Under the pieces are notes generated by a model, which was not told the origin of the DNA, made no database searches, and was given only the letters and a program-made list of their open reading frames with translations. The translations under genes were made by a program, and so were the position numbers. Below, one piece after another: positions 46,527-56,652 of a stretch of DNA of 64,000 bases. The stretch covers positions 1,730,001 through 1,794,000 of the forward strand of contig NZ_AP021887.1 of NCBI RefSeq assembly GCF_009731465.1, given 5' to 3'. Every line of letters begins with the position of its first letter. Position 1 is the stretch's first letter. This stretch comes from Streptococcus sp. 116-D4 (GTDB taxonomy: Bacteria > Bacillota > Bacilli > Lactobacillales > Streptococcaceae).

Positions 46527-47096
46527 CTACTGTTCTGTCGCACCATTTGCTAATCTGTCTGAAATATACTTGCTTGGTTCATTCTTCAAGAGATTTTCTA
46601 AACCAATATTCTTCAGATATTCAGTTTGAGAAGCCTTCTTGACATCCAGAACTTGAAAATCAAAACTAGTCGTTGTTTGAAGTTCTGTCGCACTTAACAG
46701 TTTGGTTTCAAGCTTAAATCCTGATAATTTACGAGCTTCTATGATGGACTCATCCTTCTCCTCCGCCTCGAGAAGAGCTTTTTGGGTTTCTTCCACTCCA
46801 TGTTGGTCAATATAGGTCTTTAACTCATCAGATACTGGACGTTTTTGTTGAATCGTTAAGTTCAAAAAAGTCTTGTCCTTGTATGTAATGGTTTGAATTT
46901 GCTGGCTACCATCATCTGACTTTGGCAAGACCAAAGTCTTAGTCACAACTGTATTCTTCTCAGCATTCTCAATAATTGGCAATGCCGACTGAAGTGTATC
47001 CTTTTCTGTTTTTGTAGCTGTTCCAGTTTCTTTTTTCTGTCCACAACCAACCAGGACAAAAAGGAAAGCTAGACTAATAAGGACTATTTTTTTCAT
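46527..47096 (-). CDS. DUF1307 (YehR-like) lipoprotein
   Basis: 189 aa lipoprotein with lipobox LVGC (Cys18) followed by a Lys/Thr-rich linker and a domain (TVVTKTLVLPKSDDGSQQIQ...) of the YehR/DUF1307 type. Function unknown. A BOX element lies 5' of it. Confidence 0.8.
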   Translation of the reverse strand: MKKIVLISLAFLFVLVGCGQKKETGTATKTEKDTLQSALPIIENAEKNTVVTKTLVLPKSDDGSQQIQTITYKDKTFLNLTIQQKRPVSDELKTYIDQHGVEETQKALLEAEEKDESIIEARKLSGFKLETKLLSATELQTTTSFDFQVLDVKKASQTEYLKNIGLENLLKNEPSKYISDRLANGATEQ

Positions 47097-47122
47097 TTCC
47101 TTCTTCTTTCTTTTCGAGATTA

Positions 47123-47265
47123 ATACTCAATGAAAATCAAAGAGCAAACTAGCCACAGGTTGCTCAAAGCAAAGCTTTGAGGTTGTGGATAGAACTGACG
47201 AAGTCAGTGACCATGCATACGGCAAAGCAACGTTGACGCGGTTTGAAGAGATTTTTGAAGAGTAT
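47123..47265 (+). repeat. BOX element (A-B-C type)
   Basis: Complete BOX: boxA start ATACTCAATGAAAATCAAAG, a boxB unit around 47191-47233 (AACTGACGAAGTCAGTGACC), and boxC end GAAGAGTATA. Lies between the spx terminator and the DUF1307 gene. Confidence 0.92.
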
Positions 47266-47276
47266 AAAACAGAATA

Positions 47277-47303
47277 AGACTGGGAATTGCTCCCAGCCTT
47301 GAT
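47277..47303 (-). terminator. Terminator after spx
   Basis: Minus strand GGCTGGGAGCAATTCCCAGTC then TTATT. Confidence 0.72.
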
Positions 47304-47305
47304 GT

Positions 47306-47704
47306 TTATAGAGCTGCACGCAAACGTGCTTCTGCATTTTCTACATTACGGACAGAGCGTGGTAGGAAGGCACGAATATCGTCTTCCTTATAGCCAACTT
47401 GCAGACGTTTTTCATCTACAAGGATTGGGCTCTTTAAAATTCTCGGTGTTTCCATAATCAAATTGAGGACTTCGTTGACACTCAAATCTTCAATATCCAC
47501 TCCAAGGGCTTTGGCATAGCGATTTTTAGATGAAACGATGCTGGCTATTCCGTTATCTGTTTTGGTTAGAATATCCAGTAATTCTTCTCTAGTAATTCCT
47601 TCTTTACCAAGATTTTGTTCTTTATAACTTAACTGGTGGGCATTGAGCCAGGTTTTTGCTTTTTTACAGCTAGTACAACTTGAGACTGTATAAATTTTAA
47701 TCAT
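47306..47704 (-). CDS. spx: Spx/ArsC-family transcriptional regulator
   Basis: 132 aa. The redox switch CTSC at residues 10-13, ArsC-like fold, and the conserved RPSILV-like RILKSPILVDEKRLQVGY. Spx binds the RNA polymerase alpha subunit and controls thiol-stress genes. The extended -10 TGGTATAAT at 47751-47746 is its likely promoter. Confidence 0.94.
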   Translation of the reverse strand: MIKIYTVSSCTSCKKAKTWLNAHQLSYKEQNLGKEGITREELLDILTKTDNGIASIVSSKNRYAKALGVDIEDLSVNEVLNLIMETPRILKSPILVDEKRLQVGYKEDDIRAFLPRSVRNVENAEARLRAAL

Positions 47705-47835
47705 GTACCTACCCCTTTCGCTACATGTTACTATCAGTTTATTCTATTATACCATAAAAAACATCCGACTTGCGACCTATTTTAAAATTTTTTTGATTTT
47801 TTTCGTCATTTTCATACTTTTTTCTTGACAAATAA

Positions 47836-48897
47836 CTAAATGACTATCAACTCTTTTGGAGCAAGGGTTAATAACTCACAACCTATATCTGTAATCAGGA
47901 TGTCGTCTTCAATTCGAACACCATATTTTCCTTCAATATAAATACCCGGTTCATCTGTCAAGACCATACCCGATTTAATAACCTCTGTCGAAGTTTGACT
48001 GAAGTAAGGTTCTTCGTGGATATCAAGCCCGATACCGTGTCCGATACCGTGTGTAAAGTATTCTCCATGGCCCGCTTCTACGATAATATCACGAGGGATT
48101 TTGTCAAAGTCACGGAAGCCTAAGCCTGCCTTGGCTTGGTCAATTAAGGCTTGGTTGGCTTTTAGAACTGTATTGTAAATCTCTGCCTGCTCGTCACTGA
48201 CATGACCGAGGTAGATGGTCCGAGTCATATCGCTGACATAGTGGTCATAAAGGCAGCCAAAGTCCATGGTAATAGCTTCTCCCTGCTCCACTGGTTTGTG
48301 CATAGGGTGGGCATGAGGTTTAGAAGAATTGATACCACTAGCTAGGATAGTGTCAAAAGACAAGCCAGACGCTCCCAACTCGCGCATGCGGAAGTCAAGG
48401 AAGTTTGCAATTTCAATTTCAGTTTTTCCTGGTTTGATAAAGTCAAGCGCATCGCGAAAAGCTTGGTCTGAGATAGAACAAGCCTTGCGAATCGCTGCAA
48501 TCTCAGCTTCATCCTTAATCATTCTAAGACCCTCAACAAACTGAGTTTGTGGAAGCAAGTCAATTCCTGCAAAGGCTGCCTGCATACGGTGATAATAAGA
48601 GACTGAAATCTCATCTTCGAAACCGATTCGTGAAAGGCCCATGTCTTTCGCAATCTTTGCAATAACAGCCAATTCATCACGGTCTGCTACAATCTCAAAC
48701 CCACTGGTTTCTTGCTTTGCAGCAATGATATAGCGAGAATCCGTCACCAAGACCTGACGGTCACGACTGATAAAGACTGTTCCATTTGAACCCCAAAAAC
48801 CTGTCAAATAGTAGACATTTTTAAGGTTGTTGATAATGATTCCATCTAGTTCTTTTTCTTGCATTTTATCGAGAAATGCTTGTACACGTTTATTCAT
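47836..48897 (-). CDS. M24 family Xaa-Pro peptidase
   Basis: 353 aa metallopeptidase. N-terminal creatinase domain (1 to about 125), then the pita-bread fold with metal ligands in [20 protein letters not shown] (two Asp), the [15 protein letters not shown]is, and Glu residues in [20 protein letters not shown]. Cytoplasmic peptide turnover is likely. ATG overlaps the uvrA stop by 8 bp. Confidence 0.92.
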   Translation of the reverse strand: MNKRVQAFLDKMQEKELDGIIINNLKNVYYLTGFWGSNGTVFISRDRQVLVTDSRYIIAAKQETSGFEIVADRDELAVIAKIAKDMGLSRIGFEDEISVSYYHRMQAAFAGIDLLPQTQFVEGLRMIKDEAEIAAIRKACSISDQAFRDALDFIKPGKTEIEIANFLDFRMRELGASGLSFDTILASGINSSKPHAHPMHKPVEQGEAITMDFGCLYDHYVSDMTRTIYLGHVSDEQAEIYNTVLKANQALIDQAKAGLGFRDFDKIPRDIIVEAGHGEYFTHGIGHGIGLDIHEEPYFSQTSTEVIKSGMVLTDEPGIYIEGKYGVRIEDDILITDIGCELLTLAPKELIVI

Positions 48898-51721
48898 GAT
48901 GTAACTTTCCTTTCAAATACTGTCCTGTGTAGCTGGCTTCATTGGCCGCTACTTCTTCTGGAGTTCCTGTTGCAATGATGGTTCCACCACCGACACCGCC
49001 CTCAGGACCCAAGTCGATGATATGGTCTGCCGTCTTGATAACGTCTAAATTGTGCTCAATTACGAGGACTGTATTGCCATCATCGACAAAGCGAGCTAAA
49101 ACCTTAAGCAAGCGAGCGATATCCTCGGTATGAAGTCCTGTCGTCGGCTCATCTAGAATGTAGAAAGATTTTCCTGTCGATCGTTTGTGGAGTTCACTAG
49201 CCAACTTCATACGCTGGGCTTCTCCTCCAGAAAGGGTGGTAGCTGGCTGTCCTAGCGTGACATAGCCTAATCCCACATCCTTGATGGTCTGAAGTTTGCG
49301 TTGAATTTTCGGAATGTGTTGGAAGAACTCTACCGCATCGTTGACGGTCATATCCAAGACCTGCGAGATATTTTTTTCCTTATAGTGAACTTCAAGGGTT
49401 TCACTGTTGTAGCGGGTTCCGTGGCAGACCTCACAAGCCACGTAAACATCTGGCAAGAAGTGCATCTCAATCTTGATAATTCCGTCACCTGAGCAGGCTT
49501 CACAGCGACCACCCTTGACATTAAAACTGAAACGTCCCTTCTTGTAGCCTCGAATCTTGGCTTCATTTGTCTGGGCAAATAGGTCACGGATGTCGTCAAA
49601 AACTCCCGTATAGGTAGCAGGGTTGGACCTTGGCGTCCGTCCGATCGGGCTCTGGTCAATATCAATCAAGCGGTCTACATGCTCAATCCCTGTAATCGTC
49701 TTAAACTTACCAGGTTTGTCTGAATTGCGGTTGAGCTTCTGAGCAATGGCTTTTTTGAGGATGCTGTTGACCAAGGTTGATTTCCCTGAACCCGATACAC
49801 CTGTCACGGCGATGAATTTTCCTAGTGGGAAGCGAGCAGTGACATTTTGCAAGTTATGCTCACGCGCACCTGTCACTTCGATAAAACGGCCATTACCGAC
49901 ACGGCGCTCTGTTGGCACTGGAATGGCACGTTTGCCTGACAAGTACTGGCCTGTGATAGACTTTCTGTTACGAGCTACCTGTTTAGGGGTTCCTGCCGCA
50001 ACAATCTCCCCACCAAAAACACCGGCACCAGGACCAACGTCAATCAGATAATCCGCCTCGCGCATGGTATCTTCGTCATGTTCCACTACTATGAGAGTAT
50101 TACCCAAATCACGCATCTTTTTGAGACTGGCAATCAGACGGTCATTATCCCTCTGGTGAAGACCGATTGACGGCTCATCCAAAATATAGAGGACACCTGA
50201 TAGGTTGGATCCAATCTGGGTCGCCAAGCGAATACGCTGACTTTCCCCGCCTGAAAGGGTTCCTGCTGAACGAGACAGGGTCAGATAGTTAAGGCCGACA
50301 TTATTAAGGAAGGTCAAGCGGTCCTTGATTTCCTTGAGAATGGGACGAGCAATGATGGCTTCATTTTCAGATAGAGTCAACTTGCTTACCAAGTCCAAGT
50401 GGTCTGCGATAGACAGATCTGAGATTTCTCCGATATGTGGTCCTTGCTCGCCACCCACACGGACAGACAAGGCCTGGTCATTGAGGCGATAACCATGACA
50501 AGTTCCGCAGGTCAGCTCATTCATGTAGAGACGCATCTGGGTGCGGGTGTAGTCACTATTGGTTTCATGGTAGCGACGTTTGATATTATTAACAACTCCC
50601 TCAAAAGGAATATCGATATCGCGCACACCACCAAATTCATTCTCATAGTGGAAATGGAATTCCTTGCCATCTGAGCCGTAGAGAATCAAGTTCTTGTCTT
50701 CTTCTGACAAGTCCTCAAAAGGCTTATCCATATCCACTCCAAAGGCTGTCATGGCCTGCTCTAGCATGTTTGGATAGTAGTTGGATGAGATAGGATTCCA
50801 AGGTGCTAGCGCTCCCTCACGTAAGGTTTTGCTGGCATCTGGTACTACCAAATCAGTATCCACCTCCAGCTTGATGCCCAAGCCATCACACTCACTACAA
50901 GAGCCAAAAGGAGCATTGAAAGAGAAGAGACGTGGCTCTAACTCTGGAACAGTAAAGCCACAAACTGGACAGGCATAATGCTCAGAGAACAACAACTCAG
51001 AGTCGTCCATAGTGTCGATAATGACATAACCTTCTGCGATACGAAGGGCAGCCTCAATAGAATCAAAGAGACGACTACGGATACCCTCCTTGATGACAAT
51101 GCGGTCAACTACAACATCAATATTGTGTTGCTTGCTCTTGGACAACTCTGGCACTTCGGTCACATCATAGACTTCCCCATCCACACGGACACGAACATAA
51201 CCGTCTTTCTGAATCTTTTCAATAACGCTCTTGTGCTGTCCTTTTTTCTTACGAATAACTGGGGCTAAAATCTGCAAGCGTTGGCGTTCTGGCAACTCCA
51301 AAACCTTATCAACGATCTGCTCCACCGAAGAGGCCTTGATAGCTCCATGCCCGTTGATACAGTAAGGCGTCCCCACACGTGCGTAGAGGAGACGCAGATA
51401 ATCGTTAATTTCAGTCGTAGTTCCCACCGTCGAGCGAGGGTTTTTATTAGTCGTTTTCTGGTCGATAGAAATAGCTGGGCTGAGGCCATCAATAGCATCT
51501 ACATCAGGCTTCTCCATATTTCCCAAGAATTGACGAGCGTAGGCTGACAAACTCTCCACATAGCGACGTTGTCCCTCCGCATAGAGAGTATCAAAGGCCA
51601 GACTGGATTTCCCCGAACCTGACAAACCGGTCACGACAACCAACTTGTCTCGCGGAATCTCCACATCAATATTTTTTAAATTATGGGCACGCGCCCCATG
51701 AATGACAATTTTATCTTGCAT
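48890..51721 (-). CDS. uvrA: Excinuclease ABC subunit A
   Basis: 943 aa damage-recognition ATPase of nucleotide excision repair. Two ABC modules: Walker [10 protein letters not shown] near residue 33 and GVSGSGKST near residue 640; signature LSGGESQRI and LSGGEAQRM; zinc modules CPVCG... and CEACSGDG...CEVCHG. The start is ATG 51721. An in-frame start at 51754 is excluded because it overlaps the -10 (TATAAT at 51758-51753). Confidence 0.96.
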   Translation of the reverse strand: MQDKIVIHGARAHNLKNIDVEIPRDKLVVVTGLSGSGKSSLAFDTLYAEGQRRYVESLSAYARQFLGNMEKPDVDAIDGLSPAISIDQKTTNKNPRSTVGTTTEINDYLRLLYARVGTPYCINGHGAIKASSVEQIVDKVLELPERQRLQILAPVIRKKKGQHKSVIEKIQKDGYVRVRVDGEVYDVTEVPELSKSKQHNIDVVVDRIVIKEGIRSRLFDSIEAALRIAEGYVIIDTMDDSELLFSEHYACPVCGFTVPELEPRLFSFNAPFGSCSECDGLGIKLEVDTDLVVPDASKTLREGALAPWNPISSNYYPNMLEQAMTAFGVDMDKPFEDLSEEDKNLILYGSDGKEFHFHYENEFGGVRDIDIPFEGVVNNIKRRYHETNSDYTRTQMRLYMNELTCGTCHGYRLNDQALSVRVGGEQGPHIGEISDLSIADHLDLVSKLTLSENEAIIARPILKEIKDRLTFLNNVGLNYLTLSRSAGTLSGGESQRIRLATQIGSNLSGVLYILDEPSIGLHQRDNDRLIASLKKMRDLGNTLIVVEHDEDTMREADYLIDVGPGAGVFGGEIVAAGTPKQVARNRKSITGQYLSGKRAIPVPTERRVGNGRFIEVTGAREHNLQNVTARFPLGKFIAVTGVSGSGKSTLVNSILKKAIAQKLNRNSDKPGKFKTITGIEHVDRLIDIDQSPIGRTPRSNPATYTGVFDDIRDLFAQTNEAKIRGYKKGRFSFNVKGGRCEACSGDGIIKIEMHFLPDVYVACEVCHGTRYNSETLEVHYKEKNISQVLDMTVNDAVEFFQHIPKIQRKLQTIKDVGLGYVTLGQPATTLSGGEAQRMKLASELHKRSTGKSFYILDEPTTGLHTEDIARLLKVLARFVDDGNTVLVIEHNLDVIKTADHIIDLGPEGGVGGGTIIATGTPEEVAANEASYTGQYLKGKLHHE

Positions 51722-51752
51722 CTTTGTTCTTTCTAGTCCATTATTACTTACC

Positions 51753-51761
51753 ATTATACCA
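51753..51761 (-). promoter_or_regulatory. Extended -10 promoter of uvrA
   Basis: Minus strand TTGGTATAATGG; the transcript would start about 25 nt before the uvrA ATG. Confidence 0.7.
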
Positions 51762-51851
51762 AAAAAAGTGAGATTCTATTACCCAAAAGGCCGATTTTGT
51801 AGTATAATAGTACGGTGTGAAAAAATCTGAAAATGAGAAAGGATAAGGGAT

Positions 51852-52796
51852 ATGAAACAAGTTTTTCTCTCTACAACAACTGAATTTAAAGAGATCGATA
51901 CGCTTGAACCGGGTACTTGGATCAATCTCGTCAATCCGACTCAAAATGAATCACTGGAAATCGCTAATGCCTTCGATATTGATATTGCCGACCTTCGAGC
52001 ACCGCTCGATGCGGAAGAAATGTCTCGTATTACGATTGAAGACGAGTACACCCTGATCATTGTAGACGTGCCGGTCACAGAGGAAAGAAATAACCGCACC
52101 TACTACGTAACCATCCCGCTTGGTATTATCATCACCGAGGAAACCATTATCACTACGTGTTTGGAACCATTACCAGTCCTTGATGTCTTTATCAACCGTC
52201 GATTACGTAATTTTTATACGTTCATGCGTTCGCGTTTTATCTTCCAGATTCTCTATCGCAATGCAGAGCTTTACCTAACAGCCCTTCGTTCAATTGACCG
52301 CAAGAGTGAACAAATCGAAAGTCAACTGCATCAATCAACTCGAAATGCAGAATTGATTGAGCTTATGGAATTAGAAAAAACCATCGTCTATTTCAAGGCT
52401 TCCCTCAAAACAAATGAGCGTGTGATTAAGAAATTGACCAGCTCAACCAGCAATATCAAGAAATACCTTGAGGACGAAGACCTGCTTGAAGATACCCTGA
52501 TTGAAACCCAACAGGCCATCGAAATGGCAGACATTTATGGGAACGTCTTGCACTCTATGACAGAGACCTTTGCCTCTATCATTTCCAACAACCAGAACAA
52601 CATCATGAAAACCTTGGCCCTTGTGACCATCGTTATGTCCATCCCAACCATGGTCTTTTCTGCCTACGGGATGAACTTTAAGGATAATGAAATCCCCCTA
52701 AATGGCGAGCCAAATGCCTTCTGGTTAATCGTCTTTATCGCCTTTGCTATGAGTGTCTCGCTCACTCTCTATCTCATCCATAAAAAATGGTTCTAA
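51852..52796 (+). CDS. corA: CorA-family magnesium transporter
   Basis: 314 aa. Large cytoplasmic N-domain, a long helix, and two C-terminal membrane spans with the YGMN signature (VFSAYGMNFKDNE) marking the pore. GAGAAAGGATAAG precedes the ATG; TATAAT at about 51802. Overlaps the next frame slightly. Confidence 0.95.
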   Translation: MKQVFLSTTTEFKEIDTLEPGTWINLVNPTQNESLEIANAFDIDIADLRAPLDAEEMSRITIEDEYTLIIVDVPVTEERNNRTYYVTIPLGIIITEETIITTCLEPLPVLDVFINRRLRNFYTFMRSRFIFQILYRNAELYLTALRSIDRKSEQIESQLHQSTRNAELIELMELEKTIVYFKASLKTNERVIKKLTSSTSNIKKYLEDEDLLEDTLIETQQAIEMADIYGNVLHSMTETFASIISNNQNNIMKTLALVTIVMSIPTMVFSAYGMNFKDNEIPLNGEPNAFWLIVFIAFAMSVSLTLYLIHKKWF

Positions 52797-52807
52797 GAGG
52801 AGTTCCT

Positions 52808-53485
52808 ATGTCTCAGATTGATCTACAAAAATTAACAAAGAAAAACCAAGAGTTTGTCCACATCGCTACCCAACAATTCATCAAAGATGGAAAAACAGAC
52901 GCTGAAATCAAAACTATTTTTGAGGAAGTTATTCCTCAAATCCTTGAAGAGCAAGCCAAGGGTACGACTGCTCGTTCCCTCTATGGGGCACCCACTCATT
53001 GGGCTCATAGCTTCACTGTCAAGGAGCAATATGAAAAAGAGCATCCGAAAGAAAATGATGATCCAAAACTCATGATTATGGACTCAGCTCTTTTCATCAC
53101 TAGCCTCTTTGCCCTCATCAGCGCCCTCACAACTTTCTTTGCGGCAGATCAAGCTTTCGGCTATGGTTTGATTACTCTCCTATTAGTTGGACTGGTTGGT
53201 GGATTTGCCTTCTACTTGATGTACTACTTTGTTTACCAATACTATGGACCAGATATGGACCGCAGTCAACGCCCACCTTTCTGGAAATCTGTACTAGTTA
53301 TCCTAGCTTCTATGTTCCTTTGGTTGCTTGTCTTCTTTGCGACAAGCTTCCTACCAGCTAGCCTTAACCCAGTACTTGCTCCATTGCCACTGGCTATTAT
53401 TGGAGCAGCCCTCTTAGCCCTTCGCTTCTATCTCAAGAAACGCTTGAATATTCGCAGCGCAAGTGCAGGACCAACACGCTATTAA
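52808..53485 (+). CDS. DUF1129 family membrane protein
   Basis: 225 aa. N-terminal soluble part with the PTHWAHS segment typical of DUF1129, then four to five membrane spans. Start ATG 52808 has AGAGGAGTT directly upstream; an earlier ATG (52787) lies within corA. Co-transcribed with corA (12-bp gap). Function unknown. Confidence 0.88.
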   Translation: MSQIDLQKLTKKNQEFVHIATQQFIKDGKTDAEIKTIFEEVIPQILEEQAKGTTARSLYGAPTHWAHSFTVKEQYEKEHPKENDDPKLMIMDSALFITSLFALISALTTFFAADQAFGYGLITLLLVGLVGGFAFYLMYYFVYQYYGPDMDRSQRPPFWKSVLVILASMFLWLLVFFATSFLPASLNPVLAPLPLAIIGAALLALRFYLKKRLNIRSASAGPTRY

Positions 53486-53500
53486 GAAGAACGGAAACAT

Positions 53501-53536
53501 ATCATGGTTCAACATCATAAGAACCATGATTTTTTA
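53501..53536 (+). terminator. Terminator after corA operon
   Basis: ATCATGGTTC...GAACCATGAT stem (53501-53530) followed by TTTTT. Confidence 0.88.
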
Positions 53537-53709
53537 ATCTTTAAACAATCATGTAAAAAATATTTAACTCTATCTAAAATTCAGTACATTTATACTTTAT
53601 AAAACATAAATGTAAACATTTTATTCTATTTTTTACAGAGAATAACAACAAATGAGCATATTCCTTGCCTATATACAATCATTTTGATACTCTATAATTG
53701 GAGGGAAAT

Positions 53710-53973
53710 ATGACAAAACAAAAAATTAATCGAATCGTAGGCTCCATTGGTGCCTTTATTGGAATTATAGTATTTATTGCCTACATACCTCAAATTATCG
53801 CTAATTTACAGGGAAATAAAGCTCAACCATTTCAACCTTTATCAGCTGCTATATCTTGCTTAATCTGGGTTATTTATGGATGGACAAAGGAACCTAAGAA
53901 GGATTGGATACTAATCATTCCAAATTCAGCCGGTGTTATTTTAGGTGGAATCACTTTTTTGACTTCACTCTAA
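53710..53973 (+). CDS. SemiSWEET-type small transporter
   Basis: 87 aa with three membrane spans (about 8-28, 38-57, 66-86). IAYIPQIIANLQ carries the PQ motif of the MtN3/SWEET/PQ-loop family; SemiSWEETs form dimers that move small sugars. GGAGGGAAAT precedes ATG 53710. Its terminator is split by the following IS. Confidence 0.85.
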   Translation: MTKQKINRIVGSIGAFIGIIVFIAYIPQIIANLQGNKAQPFQPLSAAISCLIWVIYGWTKEPKKDWILIIPNSAGVILGGITFLTSL

Positions 53974-54041
53974 CAAATCTAATAGTATGTATAAAAAGCA
54001 ACTGCAGGTGTGTACTGACCCCCAAAAGTTAGACAATTAAT

Positions 54042-54875
54042 TTATTCAAAGGATTTAGTTCTGTATTGCACAGGACTGAGTCCTTTTAGTTTTACCTTAA
54101 TTCGCTTATTGTTGTAGTAATCAATATAGTCTACAATGGCTTGTTCCAATTGGTTAAGCGACTTAAATGACTTCTCATAACCATAAAACATCTCCGATTT
54201 CAGAATGCCAAAGAAAGATTCCATCATACCGTTGTCTGGGCTGTTGCCCTTGCGTGACATAGATGGCTGAATTCCCTTGCTCTCTAGGAACCGATGATAA
54301 GAATCGTGTTGGTATTGCCATCCTTGGTCACTATGGAGAATTGTATTTTCGTAGTTTTTCTCTGTGAATGCCTGCTCCAACATCGTTTTTACTTGTTCTA
54401 AATTAGGCGAACAAGAAAGATTATAAGCGATGATTTCGCTGTTAAAACCATCTAAAACTGGAGATAAGTAAAGCTTTTGAGCGCTTGCTGGAATGGCAAA
54501 TTCTGTCACATCCGTATAACACTTTTCCATTGGTCTCGATGCTTCAAACTGGCGTTGAATGAGATTCTCTGCCTTCTTGCCAACATCTCCTTTATGAGAA
54601 GAATACTTGCGTTTCTTGCGAATTCTGGCTTGTAAATTGAGCACTTTCATCAAGCGCTGAACTCTTTTATGATTTACCAGATAACCACGATTTCTTAGTT
54701 CTAAATGAATCCGACGATAACCATAATTTCCCTTGTGTTCGATAAAGATGGATTGAATTTCAGCTTTAAGCTCTTGGTCCTTATCTGATTTATCTAGCTG
54801 TTTCAAGTGATAATAGTAGGTCGAACGTGCTAGTTTAATGGCTTTTAGAAGAATATTTAACGAAAACTCAGTCAT
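54042..54875 (-). CDS. IS3 transposase OrfB (DDE catalytic part)
   Basis: 277 aa. HTH_21-like N-terminus with YGYRRIHLELRNRGY, then the rve integrase core. The catalytic triad is visible: Asp in CYTDVTEF, Asp in LHSDQGWQYQ, and Glu in GMMESFFGILKSE. The ATG overlaps the orfA stop (TAATG). OrfAB fusion by frameshifting is usual in this family. Confidence 0.93.
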   Translation of the reverse strand: MTEFSLNILLKAIKLARSTYYYHLKQLDKSDKDQELKAEIQSIFIEHKGNYGYRRIHLELRNRGYLVNHKRVQRLMKVLNLQARIRKKRKYSSHKGDVGKKAENLIQRQFEASRPMEKCYTDVTEFAIPASAQKLYLSPVLDGFNSEIIAYNLSCSPNLEQVKTMLEQAFTEKNYENTILHSDQGWQYQHDSYHRFLESKGIQPSMSRKGNSPDNGMMESFFGILKSEMFYGYEKSFKSLNQLEQAIVDYIDYYNNKRIKVKLKGLSPVQYRTKSFE

Positions 54876-55389
54876 TAATTCTTGAATAATTTCTGTCTTT
54901 CTTCTTTCTCTTTTTCCTCCTTCAAGCGGAGTTCTCTCAACTTTTTTAGGATAGCATTCTCCGCTCTCAGATACTCGTTTTCTGCTTGAAGACGTTCTAA
55001 TTCTGTCATATCTTCAAATCTCTTCTTTGGCTTACGTCCCATTTTAGATGGTCTCCCTTTTGTTTTCTCAACAATAGTATACCCGTTTTTCTTGTATTGT
55101 GCCACCCAATTTGGAAGCATACCACGATTTGGGAGAGCATATTCGAGAGAAACTCTATCTTGAGGCCAGTTTTCATGTAGGACTTTATGAATCATTTCTT
55201 GTTTTAATTCAGGAGAATAGTAACGATTTTTCCTTTTTTGACGAACTCCATTCCGTAACGATCAATCAATTTAATCATGTACCTAAGATTAGAATTGTTT
55301 ATCCCAAATTGATTTGAAAGCTTCTCCAAGCTATATCCTTGTTTTCTAAGTTCATAGATCTGAACTTTATCATCATAAGTTAATTTCAT
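54875..55389 (-). pseudogene. IS3 OrfA, broken by a one-base deletion
   Basis: The first frame (from ATG 55389, MKLTYDDKVQIYELRKQGYS, helix-turn-helix) runs out after 61 residues, while the rest ([20 protein letters not shown] onward, with a C-terminal leucine-zipper-like [18 protein letters not shown]) continues in another frame to 54875. Adding one base to the T-run at 55227-55231 (plus strand) restores a single reading frame of about 171 aa with ...[14 protein letters not shown] across the junction. The element may thus be unable to transpose by itself. Confidence 0.85.
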
Positions 55390-55559
55390 AATAAAAACAC
55401 CCCAAAAGTTAGATTTTTCTGTCTAACTTTTGGGGTGCGGTTCAGTGCGGTTGCTTTTTACTACTTTCTTAATTTAAAAGCATTCTTCTGAAATCCCACA
55501 TAGTTTTCTCTTATCTTTTGTGATAAAATAGGCTCAATCTATTTCTAGGAGGATGAGAT

Positions 55560-56591
55560 ATGGTTTCTACTATTGGTATTGTTAGTTTGTCTAGTGGCAT
55601 TATCGGAGAGGATTTTGTCAAACACGAAGTGGACTTGGGTGTCCAACGTCTCAAGAACTTGGGACTCAATCCTATCTTTTTGCCCCATTCGTTAAAAGGA
55701 TTAGACTTTATCAAGAACCATCCTGAAGCTCGTGCAGAGGATTTGATGCAGGCCTTTTCTGATGATAGCATCGACATGATCCTATGTGCCATCGGTGGAG
55801 ACGACACCTATCGCTTACTACCTTATCTTTTTGAAAATGACCAACTCCAAAAGGTTATCAAACAAAAAATTTTTCTTGGCTTTTCGGATACAACCATGAA
55901 CCATCTCATGTTGCATAAACTAGGAATCAAGACTTTTTATGGTCAATCCTTCTTAGCAGACATTTGTGAATTAGACAAAGAAATGCTAGCCTATAGCCTT
56001 CACTACTTCAAAGAATTGATTGAGACGGAAAGAATCTCAGAAATCCGCCCTAGCAATGTTTGGTATGAGGAACGAACTGATTTTACTCCCAAGGCTCTGG
56101 GGACACCTCGTATCAGTCATGCAAATATCGGCTTTGAATTATTGCAAGGAAATACCCAGTTTGAGGGAAAAGTCCTCGGCGGTTGCCTCGAATCCCTCTA
56201 TGATATCTTTGACAACTCTCGATACGCAGATAGCACTGAGCTCTGCCAAAAATACAAACTTTTCCCTGACTTGTCAGACTGGGAAGGAAAAATCCTCTTG
56301 CTAGAAACAAGCGAAGAAAAGCCTGAGCCGGAATACTTCAAAAAGATGTTGCGGACTTTAAAGGACACTGGTATATTCGAGGCCATCAGTGGAGTCCTGG
56401 TCGGAAAACCTATGGATGAAACTTTTTATGACGACTATAAAGAGGCACTATTGGATATTATTGACAGCAACATCCCGATTGTTTATAATCTGAATGTCGG
56501 CCACGCAACTCCAAGAGCCATTGTTCCCTTTGGAGTCCATGCTCATGTAGATGCACAGGAGCAAATCATTCGTTTTGACTATAACAAATAA
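55560..56591 (+). CDS. S66 family peptidase (LD-carboxypeptidase / MccF-like)
   Basis: 343 aa serine peptidase of the S66 family, which includes murein LD-carboxypeptidases and the microcin C7 self-immunity protein MccF. AIGGDDTYRLLP near residue 78, nucleophile Ser in FLGFSDTTMNHL near residue 115, Glu region LLLETSEEKPEP near 245 and His in NVGHATPRAIVPFG near 315. TAGGAGGATGAG precedes the ATG. A terminator follows. Confidence 0.88.
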   Translation: MVSTIGIVSLSSGIIGEDFVKHEVDLGVQRLKNLGLNPIFLPHSLKGLDFIKNHPEARAEDLMQAFSDDSIDMILCAIGGDDTYRLLPYLFENDQLQKVIKQKIFLGFSDTTMNHLMLHKLGIKTFYGQSFLADICELDKEMLAYSLHYFKELIETERISEIRPSNVWYEERTDFTPKALGTPRISHANIGFELLQGNTQFEGKVLGGCLESLYDIFDNSRYADSTELCQKYKLFPDLSDWEGKILLLETSEEKPEPEYFKKMLRTLKDTGIFEAISGVLVGKPMDETFYDDYKEALLDIIDSNIPIVYNLNVGHATPRAIVPFGVHAHVDAQEQIIRFDYNK

Positions 56592-56619
56592 AGCTGGGAA
56601 GAATCTCTCAGCTTTTTTC
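56590..56619 (+). terminator. Terminator after the S66 peptidase
   Basis: AAGCTGGGA-AGAATC-TCTCAGCTT then TTTTT. Confidence 0.85.
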
Positions 56620-56652
56620 TATATTCTCAGATATTCTAGTTACCTATACTTA

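Larger units (their letters stand above)
54011..55444 (-). mobile_element. IS3-family insertion sequence (IS150-like)
   Basis: 1434 bp. Terminal inverted repeats of 25 bp match at 21 positions (left TGTACTGACCCCCAAAAGTT, right, inward, TGAACCGCACCCCAAAAGTT, both then AGACA). It starts TG and ends CA and is flanked by a 3-bp direct repeat GTG (54008-54010 and 55445-55447). The right end also carries an inverted copy of the repeat core, forming a hairpin that could stop outside transcription from entering the transposase. OrfB is intact; orfA is frameshifted. Confidence 0.9.
53993..55459 (+). terminator. SemiSWEET terminator split by an IS
   Basis: Left half AAAAAGCAACTGCAG (53993-54007), right half GTGCGGTTGCTTTTT (55445-55459). 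Joined without the IS and one GTG, they form a 7-bp stem with hexaloop CAGGTG between A5 and T5. The IS sits in the loop. Confidence 0.8.
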
